Positions 26,973-35,567 of a stretch of DNA of 64,000 nt are shown here, piece after piece. Made by a program: the position numbers and the translations under genes. The notes under the pieces are model-generated. The model worked only from the letters and a program-made list of their open reading frames with translations, was not told the DNA's origin and ran no database searches. The stretch's first letter is position 1, and each line of letters starts with the position of its first letter. The stretch is from Streptomyces ambofaciens ATCC 23877 (GTDB taxonomy: Bacteria > Actinomycetota > Actinomycetes > Streptomycetales > Streptomycetaceae): assembly GCF_001267885.1 (NCBI RefSeq), contig NZ_CP012382.1, positions 3,521,001 through 3,585,000 of the forward strand, written 5' to 3'.

Positions 26973-27665
26973 TCAGCGCTTGGCGACGAACACGTGGGAG
27001 GCGACCTCCGACTCCAGCTCCGCCGCCTCGCCGCCGCTGCCCACCAGCACACCGCCCGCCGACTCCGTCACGCTCACCACGGAGCCGGGCTGCACACCCG
27101 CGCGGCGCAACGTGTACATCAGCTGCGCGTCCGTCTGGATCGGCTCCCCGATCCGGCGCACGACGACCGTCTTGCCCTCCACGCCCGGGTCCAGGTCGGC
27201 GAGCGAGACCATGCCCTCGTCCAGGAACGGGTCCGCGCCGTCCGCCTCGCCCAGCTCCTCCAGGCCCGGGATCGGGTTCCCGTACGGCGACTCGGTCGGG
27301 TGGCGCAGCAGCTCCAGCACGCGGCGCTCCACTGCCTCGCTCATCACGTGCTCCCAGCGGCAGGCCTCGGCGTGCACCTGCTCCCACTCCAGGCCGATCA
27401 CGTCGACCAGCAGGCACTCCGCGAGCCGGTGCTTGCGCATCACGCGGGTGGCCAGCCGACGGCCCTCGTCGGTCAGCTCCAGGTGCCGGTCGGCCGCCAC
27501 GGAGACCAGACCGTCGCGCTCCATCCGCGCCACCGTCTGGCTGACCGTCGGACCGCTCTGGTCGAGCCGCTCGGCGATCCGGGCGCGCATCGGGACCACA
27601 CCTTCCTCCTCCAGCTCCAGGATGGTGCGGAGATACATCTCCGTGGTGTCGATCAGTCCGGACAT
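26973..27665 (-). CDS. dmdR1: DmdR1, iron-dependent DtxR-family repressor
   Basis: The 230-aa protein has an N-terminal winged helix (MSGLIDTTEMYLRTILELEE; LDQSGPTVSQTVARMERDGL). Metal-site residues include HRLAECLL and CRWEHVMSEAVE. A Pro-rich step leads to a C-terminal SH3-like FeoA domain (about 150-230). Length and sequence match DmdR1, the Streptomyces repressor that binds Fe2+ and shuts off siderophore and iron-uptake genes at iron boxes. ATG 27665 follows AAGGGG. I saw no clear iron box in this window. A long open frame runs antisense through the gene. Confidence 0.93.
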   Translation of the reverse strand: MSGLIDTTEMYLRTILELEEEGVVPMRARIAERLDQSGPTVSQTVARMERDGLVSVAADRHLELTDEGRRLATRVMRKHRLAECLLVDVIGLEWEQVHAEACRWEHVMSEAVERRVLELLRHPTESPYGNPIPGLEELGEADGADPFLDEGMVSLADLDPGVEGKTVVVRRIGEPIQTDAQLMYTLRRAGVQPGSVVSVTESAGGVLVGSGGEAAELESEVASHVFVAKR

Positions 27666-27813
27666 TCGTGCCCCTTGATGAGATTGCCGGAGGCTACGGC
27701 CCACCGGCGCGTGCGCTGGCCCTGGATTCAATTCTGACGCATACCACCGACAACCGTGCCTCACCGCGGAAAGCCGTCTCCGAGCGGCCCGGCGGCGCGG
27801 CCTCGACACCGTA

Positions 27814-27843
27814 TTGACACCGCACTGGTCCAGACCGCACGGT
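27814..27843 (+). promoter_or_regulatory. Promoter with DasR-type box (dre)
   Basis: TTGACA at 27814-27819 and CACGGT at 27838-27843 are 18 bp apart. Between and into the -10 lies ACTGGTCCAGACCGCA (27824-27839), close to the DasR consensus ACTGGTCTAGACCACT (13 of 16 positions). Binding would block RNA polymerase, relieved by glucosamine-6-phosphate. Confidence 0.7.
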
Positions 27844-27877
27844 GATCCGCGACACAGCCACACCGAAGGGGTCCCGC

Positions 27878-28633
27878 ATGAGTGACCGCAAGCCGGCCGG
27901 CCAGTTCATCGACGCCGCGATCGACCTCCTGCGGCGGGTCCGCGACGAGGAGGCCGACGCCATCGAGGCGGCCGGCACGCTGCTCGCCGACACCGTGCAG
28001 AACGGCGGCCGGCTCTTCGCCTTCGGCGCCGGTCACTCCTCGCTCGCCGCCCAGGACGCCGTCTACCGCGCCGGCGGGCTCGCCCTGATGAACCTGCTCG
28101 CCGTGCCCGGCGTCGTCGGCGTGGACGTCATGCCCGCAACGCTCGGCTCCGCCCTGGAACGCGTCGGCGGCCTCGCCGGCGTGGTGCTGGGCTCCTCGCC
28201 CCTGCGCGAGGGCGACGCCCTGGTCGTCGTCTCCCTCTCCGGGCGCAACGCCCTGCCCGTCGAGATGGCCCTGAACGCCCGCGCCATGGGGGTGCGGGTC
28301 ATCGGCGTGACCTCGGTGGCCTACGCCACCGAGACGACGTCGCGGCACTCCTCCGGCACCTTCCTCAAGGACCACTGCGACATCGTGCTGGACTCCAAGA
28401 TCGCGGTTGGCGACGCGGAGCTCACGCTCGACACCGTCCCGGCGCCCTTCGCCCCCGCCTCCACGGTCGTCACCAGCGCCCTGATGCAGGCCGTCACGGC
28501 CACGGCCGCCACCGTCCTCGCCGACCGGGGCATCGAACCGCCCCTGCTGCGCTCCGGCAACGTGGACGGCGGACCCGAGTGGAACGAGCGCGTACTGGAC
28601 GAGTACCGGGACCGGATCTTCTACCGGCGCTGA
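27878..28633 (+). CDS. SIS-domain sugar-phosphate protein (UPF0309 family)
   Basis: The 251-aa protein has a sugar isomerase (SIS) fold: FAFGAGHSSLAAQDAVYRAGG (trimmed motif FGAGHSS near residue 48), VVVSLSGRNALPVEMALNA (about 115-133) and VIGVTSVAYATE. The family binds phosphosugars such as amino-sugar phosphates; UPF0309 members are of unproven activity. ATG 27878 follows GAAGGGG. The DasR-type box 40-54 bp upstream ties it to N-acetylglucosamine/chitin metabolism. Divergent from dmdR1. Confidence 0.88.
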   Translation: MSDRKPAGQFIDAAIDLLRRVRDEEADAIEAAGTLLADTVQNGGRLFAFGAGHSSLAAQDAVYRAGGLALMNLLAVPGVVGVDVMPATLGSALERVGGLAGVVLGSSPLREGDALVVVSLSGRNALPVEMALNARAMGVRVIGVTSVAYATETTSRHSSGTFLKDHCDIVLDSKIAVGDAELTLDTVPAPFAPASTVVTSALMQAVTATAATVLADRGIEPPLLRSGNVDGGPEWNERVLDEYRDRIFYRR

Positions 28634-28668
28634 CCCGCGCGGCACCGGCGGCCCGGGCGTCCGTGCCG

Positions 28669-30075
28669 CTACCGCTCCCGCACCGCGCCGGCCAGGTCCA
28701 GCAGCGCCGCGATGCGCACCGCCACGTCCTCGGCGTACATCGCGTCGGACCGCTCGAACGCGCTCCGCCCCGAGCCCCGCAGGAACGTCACGACGCCCAG
28801 CGTCCGGCCCCGGCTGCGCAGCACCGCGCACAGGCCGTGCACCGTGTCCGCCGGCCACTGCCGGGCCGCCGCCCACTCGCGCACCCGCTCGGCCGGCACC
28901 GCCCGGACACCGGCACTGGCCCGCACCGAGCCCGCCCGCTCCACGCACTGCACCGCCGGATGACTCCCGCCGTAGCGCACCGGCATCCCGGTCGTCCCGG
29001 CCGGCACGCTCGGTCCCGGCGCACCGGACGGCGTGGCCGCGACCCGCACCAGCCGGACCGGCTCCGCCGGGTCGGCGTCGGTGTCCGCCGCCCCGCCCAC
29101 GATCCGGTCGATCAGCGCGTGGTCGGCGAACCCGGCGAGCGCGAAGTCCAGGTGGACGACCGCCGCCTCCCCCGGGTCCTCGCACTCGGCCGCCGCCCGC
29201 GCCGCGCGGTGCAGCTGGTTGGCCCGGAACCGCAGCAGCGCCGCGTCCTGCTCGCCCTGCTTCGACTCCGTGACGTCCTGGAACAGCCAGCCGACCCCCA
29301 ACGGCACCGGCTCCTCCGCCAGCGGCGACGCCAGCCGCACGAACCCGCTGCGCCAGCACCGGCGCCGCTCGCCCTCCGAGGTGCGCACGCTCACCCAGAC
29401 CTCGGCGGGCGCGGGCGGTGTTCCCTCCGCCAGCACGTGCGTCAGCGCGCTCTCCAGCTCCTCCACGCCCTGGGCGAGCAGGTCCCCGAGCGGCCGGCCG
29501 AGCACCGACGTACGGCCGGTGCCCAGCGCACGCGCCGCGTGGGCGTTCACCACGGCGGGCCGCAGATCCACGTCCACCAGCACGACACCCCAGCTCGCGT
29601 CCTCCAGCAGGGCCTCGCTCAGCGCGATGGAACGCTCCAGGTCGATCTGGGCGTGCACCTCGCTGAACGCGCAGTACACCCCCGCGGGCCGGCCGTCGGG
29701 GCCGCGTACGGCCGCGGACTGGGTGCGCACCAGCACCCGCCCGCCGTCCTTGGTCAGCAGCGCGAACTCGTGCACCTGCCGGCCCGGCGCCCGCATCGCG
29801 GAGAGCAGCCGCTCCTCCACCTCCCCGGCGTCGGCCCGGCGCACGGCCCACCCGGCGAAGCCCTGCCGCCCCACGGCCTCGGCCGCGGTCCAGCCCAGGA
29901 TCCGCTCCGCCTCCCGGTTCCAATGGGTGACGACCCCGTCCCCGTCGAAGGCGCACAGGGCGGCGTCCATGCCGTCGAGGAGCGCGGCCAACAGGTCCGC
30001 GCCGTCCCGCTCGGGCTGCTCCGGCTCATCCGGCCCCAGCTCGTCGGTGATCCCACTGCTCCGGGAAGCACTCAC
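28669..30075 (-). CDS. PAS-domain sensory protein with GAF-like C-terminus
   Basis: The 468-aa protein starts at GTG 30075 with AGGGGG 5 nt upstream. It has PAS 1 (about 25-140: LLDGMDAALCAFDGDGVVTH, NREAERILGWTAAEAVG) and PAS 2 (about 150-275: ALLEDASWGVVLVDVDLRPA). A C-terminal GAF-like region (about 285-460) ends VRIAALLDLAGAVRER. Neither kinase nor phosphatase domain follows, so output must go through a partner. Related Streptomyces proteins often have SpoIIE phosphatases attached; here that part is absent. Confidence 0.82.
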   Translation of the reverse strand: MSASRSSGITDELGPDEPEQPERDGADLLAALLDGMDAALCAFDGDGVVTHWNREAERILGWTAAEAVGRQGFAGWAVRRADAGEVEERLLSAMRAPGRQVHEFALLTKDGGRVLVRTQSAAVRGPDGRPAGVYCAFSEVHAQIDLERSIALSEALLEDASWGVVLVDVDLRPAVVNAHAARALGTGRTSVLGRPLGDLLAQGVEELESALTHVLAEGTPPAPAEVWVSVRTSEGERRRCWRSGFVRLASPLAEEPVPLGVGWLFQDVTESKQGEQDAALLRFRANQLHRAARAAAECEDPGEAAVVHLDFALAGFADHALIDRIVGGAADTDADPAEPVRLVRVAATPSGAPGPSVPAGTTGMPVRYGGSHPAVQCVERAGSVRASAGVRAVPAERVREWAAARQWPADTVHGLCAVLRSRGRTLGVVTFLRGSGRSAFERSDAMYAEDVAVRIAALLDLAGAVRER

Positions 30076-30283
30076 CTGGACCCCCTGCAGGCTGCGTCCG
30101 CCGTACGGTACGTCGGTTCGCTCACTGGCCTTCACTGGCCTTCATTCAACTCGAACGTGATGCAGCACACACCGGGTTCCCACAAGATTGCGGAAATCGT
30201 TGTACTGCGGAAACTCGGCATACGCCCCCGTCATGAGGGGTGGGCGGCGGTGCCTCCGGCCCGAGCGCGTCGGGAAAAACCGA

Positions 30284-30312
30284 TTGCCCGGGGCCCGGCC
30301 GGTTCCTAGGGT
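30284..30312 (+). promoter_or_regulatory. Housekeeping-type promoter in the 30076-30543 gap
   Basis: TTGCCC (30284-30289) and TAGGGT (30307-30312) are exactly 17 bp apart. A start near 30319 would place an SD sequence and a 12-codon ORF immediately downstream. Confidence 0.6.
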
Positions 30313-30345
30313 GGGCGGTACACGAGAAGGGAGGTGGTTCGGCAG

Positions 30346-30384
30346 ATGTATGAATACCGGACGCGTGAGGTGACTGCGGGCTGA
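30346..30384 (+). CDS. Candidate 12-aa peptide MYEYRTREVTAG
   Basis: ATG 30346 has GGGAGGTGG at 30329-30337, 8 nt upstream, as good a ribosome site as any in the window. It ends at TGA 30382. It lies 27 nt after the predicted start of transcription and about 80 bp before a large dyad. It could be a leader peptide, a small protein or part of a regulatory RNA. No similarity is known to me. Confidence 0.4.
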   Translation: MYEYRTREVTAG

Positions 30385-30464
30385 CGGCTCGCCACCACAC
30401 CCAGTGCGGTGCCGGACCAGCGCGCGCGTGATGCGTGCGGCCGGCCCAATCCCAGCAGTCACCC

Positions 30465-30527
30465 GACCCGCGAGTCGCCGGTACGTCCGGCCGGCTCCTC
30501 CCCTGGGAGGAACCAGACTCGCGGGTC
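30465..30527. terminator. 12-bp dyad with nested hairpin
   Basis: GACCCGCGAGTC (30465-30476) pairs perfectly with GACTCGCGGGTC (30516-30527). The 39-nt loop holds another stem, TCCTCCC with GGGAGGA. GTCAC and GTGAC extend the outer pairing. It may end both the 30319 transcript and the convergent citrate synthase gene. Confidence 0.65.
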
Positions 30528-30543
30528 GTCTGCGTGACGGGGG

Positions 30544-31644
30544 TCAGTGCCCGATGCCGTCGTAGCCCTCGATCTCGCGCGGGTCGCGGGGGCCCGGGCC
30601 GACATAGCGGGCGGAGGGGCGGACCAGGCGGCCGGTGCGCTTCTGCTCCAGGATGTGGGCCGACCAGCCGGCGGTGCGGGCGCAGGTGAACATCGACGTG
30701 AACATGTGGGCCGGGACCTCGGCGAAGTCCAGCATGATGGCGGCCCAGAACTCGACGTTGGTCGCCAGCACGCGGTCGGGGCGGCGGGCGTGGAGTTCGG
30801 CCAGGGCGGCCTTCTCCAGGGCCTCGGCGACCTCGAAGCGCGGGGCACCCAGTTCACGGGCGGTGCGGCGCAGGACGCGGGCGCGGGGGTCCTCGGCGCG
30901 GTAGACGCGGTGGCCGAAGCCCATGAGGCGTTCGCCCGCGTCCAGGGTCTTCCTGACGTAGGCCTCGGCGTCGCCGGTGCGCTCGATCTCCTCGATCATG
31001 CCGAGGACGCGGGAGGGGGCGCCGCCGTGCAGCGGGCCGGACATGGCGCCCACCGCTCCGGAGAGGGCCGCGGCCACGTCGGCGCCGGTGGAGGCGATGA
31101 CGCGGGCGGTGAAGGTGGAGGCGTTCATGCCGTGCTCGGCGGCGGAGGTCCAGTAGGCGTCGACGGCGGCGACGTGCTTGGGGTCGGGTTCGCCACGCCA
31201 GCGGATCATGAAGCGTTCGACGACGGATCGGGCCTTGTCGATCTCGCGCTGCGGGACCATGGGCAGGCCCTGGCCGCGGGCGGACTGGGCGACGTAGGAC
31301 AGGGCCATGACGGCGGCGCGGGCCAGGTCGGCGCGGGCCTGTTCGGCGTCGATGTCCAGGAGGGGTTTGAGACCCCAGACGGGTGCGAGCATCGCGAGCG
31401 CGGACTGCACGTCGACGCGGATGTCGCCGGAGTGGACCGGGATGGGGAAGGGCTCCGCGGGCGGCAGGCCGGGGTTGAAGGCGCCGTCGACGAGCAGGCC
31501 CCAGACGTTGCCGAAGGAGACGTGCCCGACGAGGTCCTCGATGTCGACGCCGCGGTAGCGCAGCGCGCCGCCCTCCTTGTCGGGTTCGGCGATCTCCGTC
31601 TCGAACGCGACGACTCCCTCGAGCCCGGGTACGAAGTCGGACAT
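30544..31644 (-). CDS. Citrate synthase family protein
   Basis: The 366-aa protein condenses acetyl-CoA (or propionyl-CoA) with oxaloacetate. It has GVVAFETEIAEPDKEGGALRYRG (start near residue 10; trimmed motif GGALRYRGVDI), SGPLHGGAPSRVL with the active His (about 222-234), GFGHRVYRAEDPRARVL with the second His (about 264) and a catalytic Asp in NVEFWAAIMLDFAEVP. Streptomyces hold several paralogues, so this may be a methylcitrate synthase or secondary form. ATG 31644 follows GAGGAG. Divergent from pdxH. Confidence 0.92.
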   Translation of the reverse strand: MSDFVPGLEGVVAFETEIAEPDKEGGALRYRGVDIEDLVGHVSFGNVWGLLVDGAFNPGLPPAEPFPIPVHSGDIRVDVQSALAMLAPVWGLKPLLDIDAEQARADLARAAVMALSYVAQSARGQGLPMVPQREIDKARSVVERFMIRWRGEPDPKHVAAVDAYWTSAAEHGMNASTFTARVIASTGADVAAALSGAVGAMSGPLHGGAPSRVLGMIEEIERTGDAEAYVRKTLDAGERLMGFGHRVYRAEDPRARVLRRTARELGAPRFEVAEALEKAALAELHARRPDRVLATNVEFWAAIMLDFAEVPAHMFTSMFTCARTAGWSAHILEQKRTGRLVRPSARYVGPGPRDPREIEGYDGIGH

Positions 31645-31907
31645 CAGCGGCTCCTCGTGATCGTGATGTGTGGCGACCGGTGCGGAGGCGGTGCGGCGCC
31701 TCCGCGGACGCTCGGTCCCTCGGATCCACGGTCGTGTCCTCGACTCGCGGTCCAGGCGGTCACCCCTGTGATGCCCCGTACGGTCGGTACTCATCCGACC
31801 GGGCCGGGAGCAAGCACGATATCTCCGAGTGACACGCTTGGGGAGGGGGTGCGGCACTCAGTGCCATGCAGTGACCAAGAACACCGCCGGTACGGCAGGA
31901 TGGCGGC

Positions 31908-32576
31908 GTGACCGATCGCGACGCCGCTCCCTTCGATCTTCCCTCGATGCGCAAGCAGTACCGGGCCGACGGACTCGCCGAGACCGAGCTCGCCGCCACG
32001 CCCGTCGAGCAGTTCGCGCGCTGGTTCCGGCAGGCCGCGACCGAGGGCGGGCTCTTCGAGCCGAACGCCGTGGTCGTCTCGACGGCCGACGCGCGGGGAC
32101 GGCCCAGCTCCCGCACGGTGCTGCTGAAGCACTTCGACGAGCGGGGGTTCGTCTTCTACACCAACTACGGCTCCCGCAAGGCGCGCGAGCTGGAGGAGAA
32201 CCCGCACGTCTCGCTGCTGTTCCCCTGGCACCCGATGGCCCGGCAGGTGATCGTCGCGGGCGTCGCGGCGCGTACCGGGCGGGACGAGACCGCCGCGTAC
32301 TTCCGCACCCGGCCGCACGGCTCCCAGCTGGGTGCCTGGGCCAGCGTCCAGTCGTCCGTGGTGACCGGGCGCGACGCCCTGGACGCCGCGTACGCGGAGC
32401 TGGCCGCGCGGTACCCGGAGGGAGAGCGGGTCCCGGTGCCGCCGCACTGGGGCGGGTTCCGGGTGGTGCCGCGGGAGGTGGAGTTCTGGCAGGGCCGGGA
32501 GAACCGGCTGCACGACCGGCTCCGGTACGTGGCGGAGGCGGACGGGGGCTGGCGGGTGGAGCGGCTCAGTCCGTGA
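31908..32576 (+). CDS. pdxH: Pyridoxamine/pyridoxine 5'-phosphate oxidase
   Basis: The 222-aa FMN enzyme makes pyridoxal 5'-phosphate. It has [36 protein letters not shown], the FMN site [54 protein letters not shown] and the C-terminal RLHDRLRY. This is a full match to canonical PdxH. GTG 31908 is six bases after CAGGAT with no ribosome site, suggesting a leaderless transcript. The PdxH-like gene at 7473 is more divergent. Confidence 0.93.
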   Translation: MTDRDAAPFDLPSMRKQYRADGLAETELAATPVEQFARWFRQAATEGGLFEPNAVVVSTADARGRPSSRTVLLKHFDERGFVFYTNYGSRKARELEENPHVSLLFPWHPMARQVIVAGVAARTGRDETAAYFRTRPHGSQLGAWASVQSSVVTGRDALDAAYAELAARYPEGERVPVPPHWGGFRVVPREVEFWQGRENRLHDRLRYVAEADGGWRVERLSP

Positions 32577-32636
32577 ACGGGCCGTGCGGTGCCCGCCGGC
32601 CCGCCGGTCGTCCCGCGCGCCGCCGACCGGGGCCGC

Positions 32637-33263
32637 TCAGCCCAGCGCCCCGTCCAGCAGCCGCGCCCACTGCTCGACCACCCGCTCCCGGCGGGCCGCG
32701 TCGTCGGTGAGGAGGTTGGCGAGGCCCAGGCCGCGGGCCATGTCGAGGAGGCCCTGGACGGTCTCGCGGACGCCGGGGCGGGTCTCGTCGGCGCCGAGGA
32801 GTTCGACGGCGATGCGGTGGCTCTCGCGGCCGACGCGGGCCTCCAGCTCGGTCACCCGGCCCCGCAGCTGCTCCTCGTCGGAGGCGGCGACCCACAGGTG
32901 CAGGGCGGCGCGGAAGAGGGGGCCGGTGTAGAGGTCGACCAGGGCCGACACGACGGCCCGGCGGTCGTCCGCCGCCGCGCCCTCGGGGAACAGCGCCCGC
33001 AGCGCGCCGGAGCGCTCCTCCGCCACGTACTCCACGGCGGCCGTGAAGAGATCCTCGCGGGTCGGGAAGTGGTGCTGGGCGGCGCCGCGGGAGACGCCGG
33101 CGCGTTCGGCGACGACGGAGACCGTGGAGCCCGCCCAGCCGCGTTCGGCGAGACAGGCCACGGCGGCTTCGAGGAGCCGTTGCCGGGTGACCCGGCTGCG
33201 GTCCTGCTTGGGAACACGCTCCGCGCGTTCGGCCGTGCCCACGGCGCCGCTCACACCACCCAT
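32637..33263 (-). CDS. TetR regulator of the acyl-CoA operon
   Basis: The 208-aa protein has a TetR helix-turn-helix at residues about 20-70 (TRQRLLEAAVACLAERGWAG, VVAERAGVSRGAAQHHFPTR). The C-terminal domain resembles acyl-CoA-responsive TetR members. Its start overlaps the enoyl-CoA hydratase stop by 13 bp, making it the last gene of the operon that begins at 42800. It probably represses that operon by binding the 42869 palindrome, released by an acyl-CoA intermediate. Confidence 0.87.
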   Translation of the reverse strand: MGGVSGAVGTAERAERVPKQDRSRVTRQRLLEAAVACLAERGWAGSTVSVVAERAGVSRGAAQHHFPTREDLFTAAVEYVAEERSGALRALFPEGAAADDRRAVVSALVDLYTGPLFRAALHLWVAASDEEQLRGRVTELEARVGRESHRIAVELLGADETRPGVRETVQGLLDMARGLGLANLLTDDAARRERVVEQWARLLDGALG

Positions 33264-33985
33264 TCCGGATCCCGTCGTTCGAGGAAGGCCGTCATCCCCT
33301 CGCGGGCCTGCGGGGAGGCGAACAGCCGGGCCGAGAGCGCGGTCAGCTGGGCCGCGTCCCGGTCGAATGCCTCCAGCACCCTAGCCGTGAGCAGCCGTTT
33401 CGTCTCGGCCAGAGCCTGCGGCGAGGCACGGCGCAGACCGTCCAGGACGGGTTCCAGTACGGCGTCCACGTCGTCGCCCGCCGCCGTGACCAAGCCGATC
33501 CGGGCGGCCTCGGCGGCGTCGAAGCGCTCGCCGGTGAGGTAGAGGCGGGCGAGGGCGCGGGGGTCGGTGCGGGGCAGCAGGGGCAGGGAGATGACGGCGG
33601 GGGCCACGCCGATGCGGACCTCGGTGAAGGCGAACGTCGAGGCGGTGGAGGCGCCCGCGATGTCGCACGCGGCGAGCAGGCCGAGGCCGCCGGCGCGGAC
33701 GTGTCCGGTGACGCGGGCGACGACCGGCTTGGGCAGTTCGACGAGGGTCCGCAGCAGGCCGACCAGGGCGTCCGGATCGGGCGGGTCGCGCAGGTCGGCG
33801 CCGGCGCTGAAGGTGGTCCCGGTGTGGGTCAGGACGACGGCGCGGACGTCCGTGTCCCGCCCGGCGTCGGTGAGGGCGGCGGTGAGCTCGGCCACGAGGG
33901 CCGCCGAGAGGGCGTTGCGGCGGTGCGGGGAGTCGAGGGCGAGGGTCTGGACGCCGCGTGCGCGGGAGCGGGCGAGGGCGGTCAC
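33251..33985 (-). CDS. Enoyl-CoA hydratase/isomerase family protein
   Basis: The 244-aa crotonase-fold protein has LDSPHRRNALSAALVAELTA (about 17-36), the oxyanion-forming FSAGADLRD (about 60-68) and ARVTGHVRAGGLGLLAACDI (about 88-107). GTG 33985 overlaps the ligase stop as GTGA, indicating translational coupling. Glu residues usual for water addition are not clearly placed, so isomerase or lyase activity is possible. It acts in the operon's beta-oxidation-like stage. Confidence 0.88.
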   Translation of the reverse strand: MTALARSRARGVQTLALDSPHRRNALSAALVAELTAALTDAGRDTDVRAVVLTHTGTTFSAGADLRDPPDPDALVGLLRTLVELPKPVVARVTGHVRAGGLGLLAACDIAGASTASTFAFTEVRIGVAPAVISLPLLPRTDPRALARLYLTGERFDAAEAARIGLVTAAGDDVDAVLEPVLDGLRRASPQALAETKRLLTARVLEAFDRDAAQLTALSARLFASPQAREGMTAFLERRDPEWVV

Positions 33986-35550
33986 CGGTCGCCCCGCAGT
34001 TCCCGGCGGAGGATCTTGCCGCTGGCGGACCGGGGTACGCCGGCGACGAAGGTGACCCGGCGGACGCGTTTGTAGGGGGCGACGCGTTCGGCGACGTACG
34101 TCATGATCTCCCCCTCCGTGAGGGCGGGCGCGGTGGGCCGGCGCACCACGTGGGCGTGCGGTATCTCGTTGCCGTCGTCGTCGTGGGCGCCGACGACGGC
34201 CGCGTCGGCGACGCCGGGGTGGGTGAGCAGGAGGGCTTCGAGTTCGGCGGGCGCCACCTGGAAGCCCTTGTACTTGATCAGTTCCTTGACGCGGTCGACG
34301 ACGAACAGCCAGCCGTCGGCGTCGACGTGTCCCACGTCCCCGGTGTGCAGCCAGCCGGACGCGTCGATCAGGGCGGCGGTGGCGTCGGGGCGGCCGAGGT
34401 AGCCCTTCATGACCTGGGGTCCGCGGATGAGGATCTCACCGGACGCGCCGGTGCCGAGGTCCTTGCCGGGGTCGTCGAGGGAGACGATGCGCATCTCGGT
34501 GCCGGGGATGAGCCGGCCGACGGTTCCGGGCGGCGCGTCGCTCATGGCGTCCAGGGGGACCACGTGGGTGCCCGGGGACAGTTCGGTCATGCCGTACGCC
34601 TGGCCGACGGGCGGCAGACCGAGCCGTTGCGAGCAGGCGGCGGCGAGCTTCGCGTCCAGGGGGGCGGCGGCGCTGAGGACGTACTTGAGGGAGGAGAGGT
34701 CGTAGTCGGCCACGAGGGGGTGCTTGGCGAGGGCCAGGACGATCGGCGGGGCGACGTACAGGCCGGTGATGCGGTGGTTCTGGATGGCGGCGAGGAACTG
34801 CTCCAGGTCGAAGCGGGGCAGGACGACGACGGTGGCGCCGAGCCGCAGCGGGGCGTTCATGAGGGCCGTCAGACCGTAGATGTGGAAGAACGGCAGGACG
34901 GCCAGGATGCGCTCGCCCGGCGCGGCCGGCACCACCGGTTCGAGCTGGGCGAGGTTGGTGGCGATCTGCCGGTGGGTGAGCATCACGCCCTTGGGGGTGC
35001 CGGTGGTGCCCGAGGAGTAGGGCAGCGCGGCGACGTCCTGCGCGGGGTCGATGGTGACGGACGGCTCGGGTGCGGTCGAGGCCAGCATGTCGGCGAGCGA
35101 GCGGTGGCCGGGGGCGCTGTCGCACACGAAGATCTCCTGGACGCCGCCCGCGAGTTCGGCGGCCCGGCGGGCGGTGTCCAGCAGGGGTGAGACGGTGACG
35201 ATCCAGCGGGTGCGCGAGTCGCGGAGCTGCCCCGCGAACTCCTCGGCCGTGGCGAGCGGGTGCACGGTGGTGACCGAGGCACCGGCGCGCGTGGCGGCGT
35301 AGAAGGCGAGCGGGAAGGCGACGGTGTTGGGGCTGTGCAGGGCGAGGACGTCGCCCTTGCCCACGCCCGCCTCGGCCAGGGCGGCGGCGACCCGCCGGTG
35401 GAACCGGTCCACCTGTTCGTAGGTGAGGGTGGTGCCGTCGGTGCCGTCGACGAGCGCCGGGGTGTTCCCGAAGGCGGCGGCCCGGCCGAGGACCGCGTCG
35501 TGGATGGGCAGGTCGACGAGCGGGACGTCTGCGTACTCGCTGCGGAACAC
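33982..35550 (-). CDS. Acyl-CoA synthetase (4-coumarate-CoA ligase type)
   Basis: The 522-aa adenylate-forming enzyme activates a carboxylic acid with ATP and CoA. It carries the AMP-binding motif LPYSSGTTGTPKGVMLTH (about 172-189), GQAYGMTELSPGTH (about 318-331), the hinge GWLFVVDRVKELIKYKGFQV (about 425-444) and the C-terminal Lys in PRSASGKILRREL. GTG 35550 has GGAGG. It ends with the GTGA overlap into the hydratase. Its place in the operon suggests activation of the imported branched or isoprenoid acid. Confidence 0.92.
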   Translation of the reverse strand: MFRSEYADVPLVDLPIHDAVLGRAAAFGNTPALVDGTDGTTLTYEQVDRFHRRVAAALAEAGVGKGDVLALHSPNTVAFPLAFYAATRAGASVTTVHPLATAEEFAGQLRDSRTRWIVTVSPLLDTARRAAELAGGVQEIFVCDSAPGHRSLADMLASTAPEPSVTIDPAQDVAALPYSSGTTGTPKGVMLTHRQIATNLAQLEPVVPAAPGERILAVLPFFHIYGLTALMNAPLRLGATVVVLPRFDLEQFLAAIQNHRITGLYVAPPIVLALAKHPLVADYDLSSLKYVLSAAAPLDAKLAAACSQRLGLPPVGQAYGMTELSPGTHVVPLDAMSDAPPGTVGRLIPGTEMRIVSLDDPGKDLGTGASGEILIRGPQVMKGYLGRPDATAALIDASGWLHTGDVGHVDADGWLFVVDRVKELIKYKGFQVAPAELEALLLTHPGVADAAVVGAHDDDGNEIPHAHVVRRPTAPALTEGEIMTYVAERVAPYKRVRRVTFVAGVPRSASGKILRRELRGDR

Positions 35551-35567
35551 GGTTCCTCCAGGTCGGG

